Shown: positions 10,798 through 23,538, numbered from the stretch's first letter. The stretch: DNA of 64,000 nt from Leishmania mexicana MHOM/GT/2001/U1103 (GCF_000234665.1 NC_018316.1:186001-250000), one strand, 5' to 3'. Notes: generated by a model not told the origin, from the letters alone. A program made the numbers and translations.

Positions 10798-13700
10798 GTG
10801 CACCGCGTTGAGGAGTACGGCGGGGCGCGGGGGGGGGGGGCACAAACACTTCGGAAATCGAAGTCTGCAAAAAGGTTGCGGGTACACCGCAGCAGCCACG
10901 CCAGCACAACCGAAGACCCAACCCAACAAGCGGCAGCTTCCGTTTTACGTCTGCCTCTCTGTCTCTCTGCCTGTCGCCGTCAGAATGGAATCTCGTTCGC
11001 CTGACCACTCCCTTTTTCTTTATTGTCTGATGTCCTCGTCCACTTTCACGGTGTCTCGCGATGCGACGGGGTAATACTGCGGATGCGCGGGAACATAAGC
11101 GCTGGAGCCGTAGCCAGTAGTGGCCCCCAGGTGAGGCGAGGAGGCGGGGGGGGGGGGGGGGTGGAGGGAAGAAAGTGGCGGAAAACAAGCAAAAGAAACA
11201 CAACCGCGCGAAGTCTCACGGACGTACAGTCAAGAAGAAGCGCAGCTGCGAGAGAAGTACAGTGGCAAAAAAAAAAAATTTTTCGTCTTCTTCTTCTGGT
11301 TGTTGTTGATGTTCACTGATCACTCGATGCCGCCTGTGTCGCTCCTTGCACTTCCTTGTCTTCTGCTGCCTTTCGTCTGTATGTCGTGCCTGTGACCCTC
11401 CAAAAAAGATAGAAACCGCCCCCTCCCCCTCTCCCTTCCGTGGGTACTCCAGCCTTGTTGTGCCCCTTGTCCTGCGCGCCGGTTTTCGTTTTCCTCTTAG
11501 TGGGAAGCTTCGTGCTTGCTCGTCGTTCCGCCCAAGGGGGAGGTCAGTTCAGTTCCTAGCTCTTGCCTGCCTTGCCGCTGGCAACTGAGTGGCTTGTTGA
11601 CCCTCCTTGCCTGCCCTCACCTTCGTGACGTGCCTGACGGTGTCCTTGTTTCGTCCCTGTGTGCCCTCGTGGCTATGCGAATCCTCGATGTCGATAACAC
11701 AGGAGAGGGAGGGCCGTAGGAGGGGCAGCGCACGAGCGCGCGGAGAGGACTCGGGAGGCGAACAGCGAAGTGACTCCACCCAACGACACACGCACACCCC
11801 AGACCGAATAGAAAGTATTAAAAAGTGCGAGAGCCCAGACGCAGTCAATGTGCTCGGAAAACGGGAAAAAAAGCGGGGGAAAACCAAGGAGAGAACAGTC
11901 GCGCCAGCGGGGGATGGGGGAGGGGGAAGAAGGACCACCGCACAACCACGATGGTATGCAGGACGAAACACCAAACGAAACGGAGGTGTCCGCGAAGAAA
12001 CGAAACAGACACGCGCACGCGCGCCACACACATGCAGAAGGGTCAGACACGCACGCGCATCCCAGCTGGGAGAGGGAGAGGGAAAGAGAGACGCGTGCGC
12101 TCGAGGATACCGCGCGCACGCACGCACGCACCCACAAACGACGCGGGAAGCAGAAAAATAGCCGCAGCAGAAGCAAAGCAGAGAAAAAAATACGCACGAG
12201 GGGGGAAGTCCTCACACACACGTGCCCAACCTGTGCACGCCCGACACGCACACAGGCGGAAAAGCAATGAACGGCGCAGCCTCGCCCGAGAAAGAGAAGC
12301 CACAAACAACCAGGCAAGGAACGACAGAAGCAAAATAAAAGAAGGGTAGCACACAAAAGAAAAAAGGCGAAACTATTCGATGCCACAAACTGCTGATGAC
12401 GCACGCAACCACATGCGCACCCAGAGAAGACAGAAAATGTGAACAGTCCCTGGTCAGAGCGTCAGCCTCGCATAAAAGAGTTCCGTCACTTTTGTCTCCC
12501 CCTTTCCTATTCTGTTTCGTTGCACTGTTGCCGCTGCTCTTGCCGGTGATGTGGTCAGAGAATGTTTGTGTCGGCACACACAACTGGAAAGAGAGGGGAC
12601 GGATCGAGATACCGCCGCACACGCGCAGGACCACAGCAGCACGCAAACACGAAAGGCAGCGCGGCAACAAGATCCAAGACCAGGGGACGTCAAGGAAAAA
12701 GCAGAAGAGTCAAGAAAGACGGGAGCGACAGAAAGCGGGAGCCTAAGAGAAATGGGAGGGGGTGCGGGTGGAAGAGAAGAGCGGCGGGGGAGTGGGGGGG
12801 GGGGGATGCGCCTCACTTTCTGTTCGAACAGTCAGAGCCAGCAAGGATGCCTGGCTGATTCGAGATTCCCTTCTGAGTGTTTTCGTATCTGGGTGTGGGT
12901 GTCCCTTGTGCTCGTAGGCTAGAGTGCACGTTAGGCGGACAAAAACGCCGATAACCTGCGTACCTGCCTTGCCTCCACTGCCCTTCTCTGCTGCTGCGGT
13001 GGCCCTAATCGCGTGCTCACGCGCCCACCGCCGCCTCGCCAGCGAGAAAGGTAGACGCCCGTGTGAGAGCTGACTGATGTGCGGTTGTAGGCGGGGGCGT
13101 GTAAGATACTTCGTTGCCCAACACGGTAAAAACACGCGCCCTCTACCTCTCTTTCTGTCCGTTTCTTTGTTTTTTGATGGAAGAGCTAGATCCCAGCTTG
13201 AATTCCGCTGCTGTTGCGGTGGCAGCGATCGATGTGCGTCGTCCTACAGAGTTCACCGTCGTCTACTTCCCTCTCCCGTTTTTTTTCTTTTCTTCTCGGC
13301 AGCTACGACCTCTCTTCTGCGTTCTGCTGGCGGTGCGGCGTGCCGTCGATCCCGTTTCGCCTCCTCCTCTTGTGTCGCTGTGAGCTTTCCGTGCTTGAGC
13401 GGGACACGTCACCTTTTGCTGCTGTTGCTGTGTCTCCGCCTCGGTGACGCCAGCTGGGCTTCGCTCCTTGAAGTGGACGCTCACACACACACACAAGCAA
13501 GAAAGCACCAGCGAAAGACTGAGAGGTCCAACGGATGGAGTGGGGGGTGGGGGTATGATGGGAAAGAATGAGAGCAAAACGGTGAAAAAAGACAAGAGGA
13601 GGAGGAGGAGTTGGAGGTGCAGTCCCTCCGCGTACGCCCGCCTGCGTTCCTTTTGTTTTGCTATTTCCTCGTGCTGATGCGCGTTCTGCTGATGTGGGGC

Positions 13701-16700
13701 TTCTCTCCGTCCCCTCGTCAACTGCTTTTTTTTTCGGTTGAAGTCTGTTCGGTGGCTGTGGTTGTAGCGGGTCCTAAGTGCCGGAGTTTCTCTGTTGGAT
13801 CGTTCGTGTGTGTGCCAACTCGCCTCGCCGTGCTCGGTGTTACCTGCGTCCGTGAGGAGAAGCGCCGGCACGCACGGTGTGTACGCCAAGGAATATGCTC
13901 ATGGGAGCGGGGAGGAGGAGAGGAGGACAGGTGAGGAGGGCCATCACCATGTACACAGAAAAACCGGTGAAGAGAAGGGGTAAGGTGCGGGGACAGAGAG
14001 AGAACGAGGCGTGATGCGAGCGCCTGCTTTTTTTTCTTCCCCACGCATCTTTGTTTACTCCCCGCCCTCCCTCCCTTCCACGGCCTGTCTGGTCTGTACA
14101 CGTGCGGAGGAGCAACGGCGTCCTCCTCATCACCTCGCCCATTCGACGAACGGGCGGAGACAGAGTGAGCCAGAGAAAGAGCAGGATACTCGTGCATGCA
14201 CGTCGGGTGGTAGACGGAAGGTTTCTTCGCTTTTTTGTTATTGTTGTTGTTTTGTCTTTTCCTTTTTTGCGCACGCTGAATATAATTCTCGGCCGCTTCT
14301 CATCCACATGGCTACCTGAAGATGTGCCTCCCCTCGTGATTGCTTGTCTTCCTGCCGCTCATGTAGCCGACTCGCTTGCACGTATCCGTTTGGCGGTGGT
14401 CTGCGATGAGGCCATCTCGCTCTCATGTCCCCCTCCCTCCCACCCTCCTCGCCGTCGCCCCAGCGAGAAAGCAAAACCAGGATATGACGCCCTCGACGAC
14501 GCACACACGGACACGCGTACGCGAGAGAGGCGGGCGCACGCTCGTCTGAAGGTCGCACAACACAAGAAGGGGCTAAGAGAGCGAGAAGCAGCACACACAC
14601 ACACACACGCAAGGGCACACCTTGCACTTGTGCATGCACATAGGCACCCCCAAACACGAAAAAAAAAAGAGACTGGCCTACACGAGCGCACGCAAGACAT
14701 GACTCGGTGCAAGCTCCCGGTAGTTCAAAGGCAGCGGACAAGACTCGGCAATGTATCGACAAAAAAAAACGAAAAAAAGAAGAGCGCGTCACAGAGATCA
14801 GCGGTGTCCCTCTCTCGCCCGAGGCGCTCCCGTTCCGCCACCCCCCCCCGCGCTCCTTGTTGCTGTGTGTGTGCGTGTGTACGTGCGTGCGTGTGTGCGA
14901 GACATGCATACACGAAGCTCAAAAAAAAAGGACGCAACAGTGGACGTGGTACACAGGTGAAGAACAGACACACACACACACACAGAGCGAGAGAGAGGGG
15001 GGGAGGTGAGCTGTAAGGAACAGAAGAAGAGAAAAAGGAAAGATGACCTCTCTGTGGGTGGGAGGGGGTATGCGCCGTGTATGCCAAGTGACGCCCCCCC
15101 CCCACCCACCCCACCCCATAGCCAAAGACAGACAGACAGACAGACAGAGAGAGAGAGAGAGACCACCATGAAAAAAGGGGGAAAAAAGGAGAGAAGCAGC
15201 CGTGGCACGAGAAAGACGGGAGACGAAGAAACCCCCAAAAAAAAAAAATCAGAGCGCACATCAGCACGGAGGAAAAGGGGGTAGGGGGAGAGAGGAGCAG
15301 TAAAAGTAAAAGACGGCCAGAGAGAGAGCGAGCGAGCGAGTGAGCGAGTGAGTGACTCATGTGCGTCATGCTGAGCAATACGGAGTCCCAAATATATATA
15401 TAAAAGGAGAGCGTGCAGTAGACGATACAAGAACCGGTACACACAGGCACACACACACACGCGCGCATAGGCAGAGACAAGCATACTCGCGTTCTGTCAA
15501 AACAAGGATGGCGCATGCTCCACAAGGTATCTCCGTATTGCCTTTTTTCCCCCGTCTGTATGCCTGCCTGCCTGCCTGCCTGCATGCATGTGTGTGTGTG
15601 TGTGTGTACATATAGAAGCGCATGTGCGTGTTGGTCATCGCGCAAGGCGACAACAAAAAAGAAAACAGAGTGACGGAGGTAAAGCGCAGTGGTGGCGGGT
15701 GATTGGGGGAGGGGGAGGGGGAAGTGCAGAAGGCCTGCCTCCGAGTTCTTCCCCTGTTGTCACCCGAAAATAGAAAAGGATAGAAGAATCAAAAAAGCGA
15801 AGTTTGATGTTGATAACAAGAGAAGAACAGAGAGAGATGTATCGACCCTCTGTGCGTGTCTGCGTGGGTGCGTGTGTGTGGGGGGAGGGGGAAGGAGGCG
15901 GTCAGGATGGTATACCTCCTGCACCATCCATATTATAGAGCCCACGGTGGCCCAGGCGCACGTACGAAGCCGCTGCGCATCGCGACCTGTGTTATACGGT
16001 GACGGCGACAACGAGCCGGCATGCCATCACGCATCTCTTTGTAGAGCGTGAGGAAAAGTGACGAAGAAAGGGAAAAACGAATCGGGTGGCTGTGGAAAGA
16101 ACGATGGCTGAGACGGACCAGAGGGACGCACCCCCTTCCCCTAATCCTTTGCCTGCCTCGGCGCCCTCGCGCTCTTCCCGCGCCGCAGCAGAGCACGCAC
16201 ATACAGCTTCACAAGAAGATGGCGTACGGAAGCCCCACGATGAAGCAGAAAAAAAAAAGAAAGAAAAAAGGTGACGCGTAACACCCCGAAGACAAGACTC
16301 GGAAGTAGAACACAGAAACACAAGAGGAGCCCATGTGAGCTTGTACTAAAAAGGCATTGCCGCTGGCGAGATGTAAAACAGCAAGAGGAAGAGTGCCAGC
16401 ATTGGCACCACACCCACACGCGCACGCCGGGGACGAGCAAAGAAAACAAGGGAAGCGAGGACACCCTGAAAAAAAAAAGAAACGAAAAACTGACGAGGGA
16501 GGGAGAGGGAGAGGGAGAGAGAACGCACACACGCGCGGGGGAAGCAGTGAAGGCACAAAATCCACGCGGGAACACAACACTGGCAAACAAAGAGCCAAGA
16601 ACCAGCGCATCCATCGATCTGTATGAGTATATACATACACATATACACATATATATACATATATACTTGGGAAGTGAGGAGGCGGGGATGGACATCAACA

Positions 16701-17085
16701 GTAAGGCGGTACGAAGAGAGAGGGAAGCAGAAGGGCATGATGATTGCCTTCCGCGCTTCTCTCTGCTTTTGGGGGGGCTTTTGTAGCATTTTGTTCGCCT
16801 GCTCGATGCCATGTGCAGCGACGCCTACATACCCGCACACGCGCACACGCTTACTTCTCCGTTCACCGCTTTGCGTGCTCGAGGTAACGGGACAACACCA
16901 TTGCCACGAGCCGGAGGCAGTGAACAAAGGGCAAGGAGGGAGGGGGTTCGGTGATGGCACGGACGAGCAGTGGCAAGCATACACGCGAAAAAAAAGAGCG
17001 AGAGAGCTCCATGTGTATGGGTAAGGATGTACGCGGGCGCATGGCAGTTGCTGCCTTTAGCCTTGATGGTTGTATGTATGTATGC

Positions 17086-17110
17086 GTGTGTGTGTGTGTG
17101 TGTGTGTGTG
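17086..17110. repeat. (GT)n microsatellite
   Basis: Uninterrupted GT dinucleotides on the plus strand, preceded by three TGTA-type tetranucleotides. Confidence 0.9.
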
Positions 17111-17448
17111 GGTGTGTCGTCCCTTACCGTTTTCCTTTCCGTCCTGGACGTCCTTTATGCCGGCGCATTTGTTCGACAAGAATTGGTGTGGTGGCGGCAA
17201 CGTCCAAAGTCGTGTGGAGAAATCGAAGGAATCGCAGATGCGCGCACGCAGGATGGGGCGTTACACTCTTGTTCTCCTCCTCGGCGAGGATAGGAGGAGG
17301 GTCCACTGCCGCGGACGAAATGCGGTGTAGACCACAAAATATGGAGATATAGATCGATAAACAGAAAACCAGAAAGCATGCCATACGCGAAGGGAGATGT
17401 TGCGACAGGAAGTGCCGTACTGTCCGTTCGCTGGCCCTTTTTTTTATC

Positions 17449-17469
17449 TGTGTGTGTGTGTGTGTGTGT
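17449..17469. repeat. (TG)n microsatellite
   Basis: About ten consecutive TG dinucleotides directly after a T-rich block. Confidence 0.9.
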
Positions 17470-18164
17470 CTATGTTTTGACGTCACGTGTATAACGCCTT
17501 GTGGTTGCCAGCACACGCCCTTCGTCGCGCGCTCAGCGTTTGCTTCGTCGTCGTCACAGAGTTTTATGCGGTTGCACATGTTGACGTGCACGCGATCACG
17601 AGGAGAGGGAGAGGGAGAGGGAGAGAGAGATATAGTCTCTCTTGACACCTCCTGCTCAGCGACGCCTCGAAAGACATCAAACACGCGCAAGCACACGGAA
17701 AAGCAAAAAAAAAAACGAAAAACAAACAAACAAACAGAAAAGGGGGAAAATAAAAAAGAAGAGCACAGGAGCGTGGCGAGCGCATCCGTCGTCCCGGGCA
17801 GAAAGGCGCACAAATAATAATAATAAAATAATTATACTTATAATCAAAGGAACAAGCAAGGGAGAGGGGGGAGGAGGGGGGGGGCGAGAGAAAGGCGCGC
17901 ACACACACACACACGACGCAACCAACAACGACAAAAGGGGGGTGGGGGCAGCAGCAGCAGCAGCAGAAGACGAAAAAAAAAAGAAATGTAGGCCAACACA
18001 CATACACGACGCAACGAACATAGAAGAGAGACAAGGAAAAGGGGTGGGGGTGGGGCGTACACGAGATCGACTGTACCAGCCAAAAGAGATGGGAAAAAAA
18101 AGTAAACAAAGAAGAGTCGACGGGAGATGCCACCAGCGCGTCGCCATCGCACACGGTAACGAGA

Positions 18165-18181
18165 ATATATATATATATATA
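18165..18181. repeat. (AT)n microsatellite
   Basis: Eight uninterrupted AT units in the spacer between the 784- and 741-codon genes. Confidence 0.9.
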
Positions 18182-18879
18182 CTGGAACAGAACACCAATG
18201 AGGCCCCCTCCGCCCTGCCCCGACAAAAAGAAAGGGGGTGGGGTGGACGACGAACAACATATAAAAATAAATAAATAATACTAATAAACAGAAAATCTAC
18301 GAGAGGTCAGAAATTAAAACGAAAAAACACCGTCGGCTCCTTCACAAACAGAACGTCATGCGACCGAGCAACATCCGCTCCGCCCCACCTGGTTATAGGG
18401 CCACACATACAGTCTCGCACGCAGGCGGGAGATGGAGGGGTGGGAAGGGGGAGGGGGGAGGATGTATGCAACGGAGCAGAGAAGGCTGGAACGGTGCAGC
18501 AACGCGGAGAACACACGAGACAGTTTCGGTACATGGACAAGGAACGGAAGAGGATACAAGCGTGCGCGAAAAAAAAAGGCAGACGAAACCAGAAAGAGCA
18601 CGAGAGAGAGAGGCAGTGTAGGTGTAGGGGGTGTGCGTATTGTGTGCGTGGCAGAGAGGGAGGGAGAGAGAGAGATGCGCAGTAGCTATTCGTCAGGCTG
18701 GTACGTGCTTGTTGTACGCTGCGCGTGTGCTTCTCCTAAGAAGAGAGAAAAAAAAGGGGGACAACACAAATGAAAGAGGCAAGAGAAGTGCCAGTTGTGG
18801 CGGAGAAGCAAACCACGCCGGTGCCTCGATTCAAACAACAAAAATAGGGTGAGAGAAAGAAAGACCAACCGAGAAAGCC

Positions 18880-19400
18880 TGGGGAGTGGAGAGAGGATGA
18901 GGCGTCCGCCACCCACGGTGTAAGCACAGGCATGTCCAGCATCCAGATGGAAAGTGCTGAAACGGCAAAGAAGAAATAACCAGGAAGGCGCACCATGTCT
19001 AAGATACATGCGTGTGTGCAAAACACACAAAGTGGAGGGAGTACGCAGGACAGGAACGTAAGAAAAAAAAAAACGTCAAACTAAAATAGATGGGATAGGG
19101 AGGGAGGGGCAAGGCTCAGAGATGGAGAGCACGCGCGGACACGTAAGCTTGACTTCCAGCAACGGAAAACACATACCTGACGGTATGCTCCAGATGAGAA
19201 TCAGCAGACATAGCACTGTCCATAGGTGCACGGAAGTCCATGTACATGGGTCGCATAAAAAAAAATAGCCATGCGTAGAAAATGCCACCCATGTCCCGAG
19301 GTCCATGCACACCAATATGCCTCCGCAGAAACATAACGACGCAGACAGAGCCGCATCACACGAGCACAGCAGAGATTCTGTGAGCGGCGGATGCATGCGG
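18880..19400 (-). other. Non-repetitive island, possible coding relic
   Basis: Unlike its surroundings this stretch is complex sequence with little simple repeat. On the minus strand two separate frames carry hydrophobic segments: about 19290-19195 (from GPRDMGGIFYAWLFFF onward) and about 19000-18905 (from DMVRLPGYFFFAVSAL onward). The two segments both run DM...AD over 32 residues without a gap, but only about six positions are identical. They could be remnants of a duplicated membrane-protein segment, or chance. I do not call a gene because the frames are short and lack a splice-acceptor/ATG arrangement. Confidence 0.2.
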
Positions 19401-21107
19401 TAGAAAGAAATACCAGAGAGGGGGGAAGAAAAAAAGGCGCGAGATTGTTGTCCTACGAAATGACAAGAGAGGCGATATATATTTTTTTAAACTCGGAGAC
19501 GCGAAAAAAAAGGGAGAACAAGACTAGGAAACATCAACCAGACGAAAGCAAACAACAAACAAAACGACACGAAGGCCACGTTTGAAAATATACACACATA
19601 CATATACATATATATATAGCATCTAACAAATACAATAAATAGGGGGTGGGGGGTACAAGGGAATAGACCAAGAGTAGGAGGACGTGTCCGTGTAGGTGGA
19701 CAAATGGAAAGAAGGGGGGGGAGGGGAATTCGCGCCGTGTTTCACGAAAAAAAAAACAAGCGGTCCGCGCCACCTCCCGCGCGATCACTCCTGCCTCTGT
19801 TATTGTGAAACAAGCAGTAATCATTTACGAAAAATAAAAGAGAGAAGCGTTTCCTTGCTTGTGAACTTATGTGGTGGTGGTGGTGGTGGATGGGCACGCG
19901 GGGCTGCCTCGCTCACCGTCCCCTTAGCGTCCTTTTGTGCCATGCCGAGCCCTCGTGAAACGAGGGAAGGGAGGTGGGCAGGTACACACGGCAAGGACCG
20001 TGATATTACTGCACCAGCACGCGTCCATGACCACATCATGCGACAAACACGAAGACGAAGGCAGAATAAACGAATAAAATAAAGGCGGGAACCCCACGCC
20101 TCCGCTCTCCGTGAGACTGATTCTCAGCGAAGAGCAGTGTGAAGGAGCAGGCTGAAAGGTAACGGCGCACACGCACAAGAGGGAGAAGGAGGCAGTCGCC
20201 AACGCTAAAAGGGGAAGAAAAAAACGAAGATACAACGAATCCGTCCGCAGTAAAGGGGAAAGAAACAGAAGCAAGGGCAGCGAGCCAGATGACAGAGGAG
20301 CATCTGGCAGGGATGCCAAGCATGACGAGCAAGATAGGGGGAGAGAGAAGGCGACAGCATGCGAAGGAACGACAACGAGAGCCGTGAAAACGGTCCCTTT
20401 TCCGGATGCGCCCCCGATTCTATGAAGGTGACTAAAAATTCGAAGCAATACACAAAAAAAAAAAGAAATAGACCAAAGATGCGGTATTCTCTGTTGTTAT
20501 TTGGTAGAGCGCGCCAGAGCCGCCTCAATTCGGAAAACGCAATAACATGAGCGGAGGGAGCTGCGGGAGAAGAGATGCAGGTGACCGGACAAAACGTGCA
20601 CGAGCGAAGGAAAAATGAGGAGGACGGCGCATGTGTGCCTGCACGAATGTACCTCGTTCCCAGTGGTGGCCACTTCCAAGAGAGAGGGAAGAAGAAGGGG
20701 GCTAGAAATCAGTTGCGCGTGCTCCCGACGTCCCCCCCCCTCTGCCCCCTCTCTCGCGTTTTTTTTCCTGTAGAGCTGACATTCCTTGTGGCATCCGTTT
20801 CGTGTCTTCACTGCTTCTCCAATGCTCGTCGGAGCGAAAGGGGGGCGCCTGCTGCGCTGTGCCTCTTCGCGCCCTTGACAAGAGATGCATCACGATTGAT
20901 TAAAAAGGCCCCTGTAGCACAACGTCCTATATCCACCACAGTTCCTGTCGCTCCCTGCTTAACCCTCGCTTTGGCTGAGCCATTGTTGGGCGCACGCCAT
21001 TTTTTTTCTCCCGCTCTCGGGCTGTCCTATCGCGATCTCGTCAGCGTTTCATACGCCCATCGATCGACTCACGCGTCAAGCAGGAAAAGAAAGAAGAGAA
21101 AAAAAGT

Positions 21108-23333
21108 TCAACACACGCCGGTCATCATCCCCACCGCCCACATCACAGCGGAGGCGAAGACCTCCTCCTCCTTCTCGGCGCGAAGCACAGATGCCACGGA
21201 GGAGAACGGAAAGGGCGAAGTAAGTTGCGGCGAAGTCGGGGAAGGGGCATCGGGAGGGACATCAAGAGTGCCGGAAGGAAACAGCCACGCGTCACTATCC
21301 TCGCCGTCGTCATCCAGGCTGCTCTCCGTACCCCATCTAGCAACGCCAGCAGCAGCCACCAGCTTTACTGAATCCCGCGTCGGAAGGGAGCTGATGCCAC
21401 GCGCTAACCATACACCGTCGTCGCCGCGTTGCTCAACGGCGCGCTCGAAGTGCGCGTAGCACCGCGCGAGACGCCACACATCACACGACTGCCGCGCGGC
21501 CACCTCCTCTGCTGCGGGAGCCAGACGTGATGGAGCCCGAGTGATGTACGCGACGGACGCAGGGCTAACAGAGGTGTCATCGGGCAGTGGTGGCAGCGTC
21601 AGGCACAGCATTGACGGCACACGTAACGTAGTCGAGCCTGTGGTAAGCGACGGTGGGACTGCAGAGAGGTGCGCAGACACGGAGGCGAGCCATGTCCCAG
21701 GGAAGGACAGTGACGCGCGTTCGAGATCTGCCCAAGAGCGCATCGCCAGCACCTTCGTCGGCCCCGGCGCTGGAGTGCACGTCAAAAAAGAAGGTGGCGG
21801 CAACATGTAGAGTACAGGGTTCGTGAACGAGGAAGGGCGGCGTTGATGGATCGCACAGTTCTTCGACACCGCCGACCCGCTCGCCAGCAGCCTTGGCAGC
21901 ACCTGGACAGAGTGCTCCTCTGATCGTGCGGAAACGCACGAGCACAGCGTGAGCATCGCCGGTCTGGACCAAAGGGCCGACCTCCACAACGCTGTCGAAG
22001 GTGAGGCGTCCATGGCTGAGCTGCCGAGCAGCCACGCAGTCACCGGCAACGGGTGCATCGACCATTGTGTGTGCTGCGTGCGCCTGTTCGCGGTTGAGGC
22101 CTGCAGAGTCGGCTCTTCCGTCAAGGCACTCCGTCGCTGGTCGGCATCCTCCTTTACAGCCACTGTGATGTCCTTCATGTCGCACGTGTCGTCATGATGC
22201 GCGATAGGCACGTCGTATTCCACGCCGCACGGCACCTCCTCTATCAAAGATGGAAGCGCAACAGGTGGGTACAGCTCCAGCGGCGGCAGCCGCCCCGCAT
22301 CTGCAGCGCCGTCTTCTGTAGAAGTCGCGGAGTGTGGCGGGCCCGTTCGGGACGGGGCGCACCGCATGATCAAAGATACAAGCAATGTCATCTTAGACCC
22401 GACGGTCGTCCCACCGGTGGTGGCGCAGTTCGTCGCCTCTTCCGTCGCCCTTTCCTGTGCTTCGCTCGCGTAGCTGCTAACAGTCGAGGAATCGGTGCTC
22501 ACAGCAGCGTCGACGCTCTTGCTCGGCAGAAGAGTCGTCTCGCTGTCAAGCACGTAGCTACCTTCCAGACCATCTCGGTTGTCGCTGCTGGGTTTCGAGT
22601 GCGATAAGCTCAAGGACTGCGGAGAGGCTAAACAGGCGTTTACTGTTCGACTTGTCACACCCGAATCCGTCGACGGTGCCCCTGCTCTCCTCACAGTCGA
22701 CGCCTGCGCTGTTACCCATGTGGACAACAGCGAGCTGCTTTTTGGCCCAGCCTCTGGATCGGTCGCTGTCACCGGAGTTGTAGCGATGGCCTCGTCCGCC
22801 GCAGCCACCACGACTGTCGGCACCATGACCTCGACGCTTGAAAAGCAGCCTGCAGGGTCCCTGCGTGACGACGACGGGAACGACGATGGCTGTCGCTGCT
22901 TCCGCTTACTGTCGCCCGCCTCGTCTTTCGTGATATCACTGCCCATCGACGTATGGAGGAGGCACTCGAGCCGAAGCTCACACGCGGAGCGCGACTTCCG
23001 CACCGTCTTTTCACGCGCCGACGGCACGCACTCCATGCATGGGCTGTAGAGGGCCGCGTCCTTGGCACTTGTACTAGCACCGTCGCCCGAGAGAGACGTA
23101 CGCGAGCCGCTCGTCGCAGCAGTGCCGCTGAAGGCCTGGACATTTTCGTCGATCTCCGTCAGGAAAAACGGATCTAGGAGACCCCCCAAACAAGGCTCTT
23201 GATGCTCCTGGTGCTGGTGAGGACGTGGGTACGACTGCGAAAGCTCCCCTTGAACGGCGCCTCCGCCTGCCCTTGCCGCTGTGCGTGTCGCCGACGGGCG
23301 CGGAGACAGCATCCTCGCAGTGTCCGCCATCAT
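21108..23333 (-). CDS. Ser/Thr/Ala-rich hypothetical protein (741 aa), candidate CxxC-family member
   Basis: Open frame of 741 codons plus stop. The first ATG pair is at 23333 and 23330; upstream the frame has only a GTG. Not recognised. A CMEC pair followed by VPSAREK lies at about residues 97-107, followed by a basic segment KSRSACELRLECLLH that resembles CRSASALMRC in the 784-codon protein. MHPLPVTAWLLG is at about 424-436. A more ordered C-terminal part includes LARCYAHFERAVEQRGDDGV, then WL (about 625-645), an acidic patch, and the final EKEEEVFASAVMWAVGMM. The FERAV segment and the acidic/Ala/Met C-terminus closely match those of the 318-codon gene. The middle is low complexity with many Ser/Thr. 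No signal peptide or clear membrane span. Function unknown. Confidence 0.82.
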   Translation of the reverse strand: MMADTARMLSPRPSATRTAARAGGGAVQGELSQSYPRPHQHQEHQEPCLGGLLDPFFLTEIDENVQAFSGTAATSGSRTSLSGDGASTSAKDAALYSPCMECVPSAREKTVRKSRSACELRLECLLHTSMGSDITKDEAGDSKRKQRQPSSFPSSSRRDPAGCFSSVEVMVPTVVVAAADEAIATTPVTATDPEAGPKSSSLLSTWVTAQASTVRRAGAPSTDSGVTSRTVNACLASPQSLSLSHSKPSSDNRDGLEGSYVLDSETTLLPSKSVDAAVSTDSSTVSSYASEAQERATEEATNCATTGGTTVGSKMTLLVSLIMRCAPSRTGPPHSATSTEDGAADAGRLPPLELYPPVALPSLIEEVPCGVEYDVPIAHHDDTCDMKDITVAVKEDADQRRSALTEEPTLQASTANRRTQHTQWSMHPLPVTAWLLGSSAMDASPSTALWRSALWSRPAMLTLCSCVSARSEEHSVQVLPRLLASGSAVSKNCAIHQRRPSSFTNPVLYMLPPPSFLTCTPAPGPTKVLAMRSWADLERASLSFPGTWLASVSAHLSAVPPSLTTGSTTLRVPSMLCLTLPPLPDDTSVSPASVAYITRAPSRLAPAAEEVAARQSCDVWRLARCYAHFERAVEQRGDDGVWLARGISSLPTRDSVKLVAAAGVARWGTESSLDDDGEDSDAWLFPSGTLDVPPDAPSPTSPQLTSPFPFSSVASVLRAEKEEEVFASAVMWAVGMMTGVC

Positions 23334-23485
23334 CCTCGACGCTCCTGCGACGGCAGCTGCAGCGGTGCCACCGGTGACGTCGCACAGGTGGGCGGGCGGG
23401 TGCACCGGAGAGTATGAGGTGGTCGTGGAAACCGGACTCCCACAGCTCGGCGTTGCGCCTCCGACTATTTTTCGGTGTCGTTGTG

Positions 23486-23538
23486 CTCACAAAAGGAGAA
23501 GTGACGCGTCGAAGCAGCTCAGAAGAAGAAGAGGCACA
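23486..23538 (-). promoter_or_regulatory. Probable trans-splice acceptor(s) of the 741-codon gene
   Basis: Two candidates on the minus strand: CCTCTTCTTCTTCTGAG with AG at 23519-23518, and CACTTCTCCTTTTGTGAG with AG at 23487-23486. Either gives a 5' UTR of about 150-185 bases before the ATG at 23333. Confidence 0.45.

Larger units (their letters stand above)
10776..21107. other. Intergenic spacer of about 10 kb
   Basis: No gene supported. The DNA alternates between purine-rich plus-strand stretches with (CA)n/(GT)n, (GACA)n near 15130 and (TA)n near 18165, and islands where the plus strand becomes pyrimidine-rich (about 11330-11650, 13120-13470, 13610-14120 and 20720-21060). A more complex, non-repetitive stretch lies at about 18880-19400. 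Open frames such as 14051-15016 (+) and 14725-15645 (-) translate into repeat-derived sequence (THTHTH, SLSLSV) and are not credible. It must contain the 3' UTR of the 741-codon gene at its right end. Confidence 0.7.

Noticed and set aside
10725..10907. Upstream extension of the 784-codon gene (61 more codons from a GTG)
   Set aside because: It translates the polypyrimidine tract and splice acceptor (FSVSFFPSF) and starts at a non-ATG codon. The first ATG is at 10724.
14051..15016. Plus-strand frame of 321 codons
   Set aside because: The second half is THTHTH/RARER repeat translation. No splice acceptor or conserved-looking segment.
15120..15165. (GACA)n and similar regular repeats as a possible CRISPR array
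   Set aside because: Units of 2-6 bases without spacers are microsatellites. A eukaryotic nuclear region is not expected to hold CRISPR.
20575..21459. Plus-strand frame of 294 codons
   Set aside because: It runs into the antisense of the 741-codon gene, and its unique part is pyrimidine-rich spacer.
23334..23405. 24-codon extension of the 741-codon gene from GTG
   Set aside because: A eukaryotic gene should start at ATG. The first in frame is at 23333.
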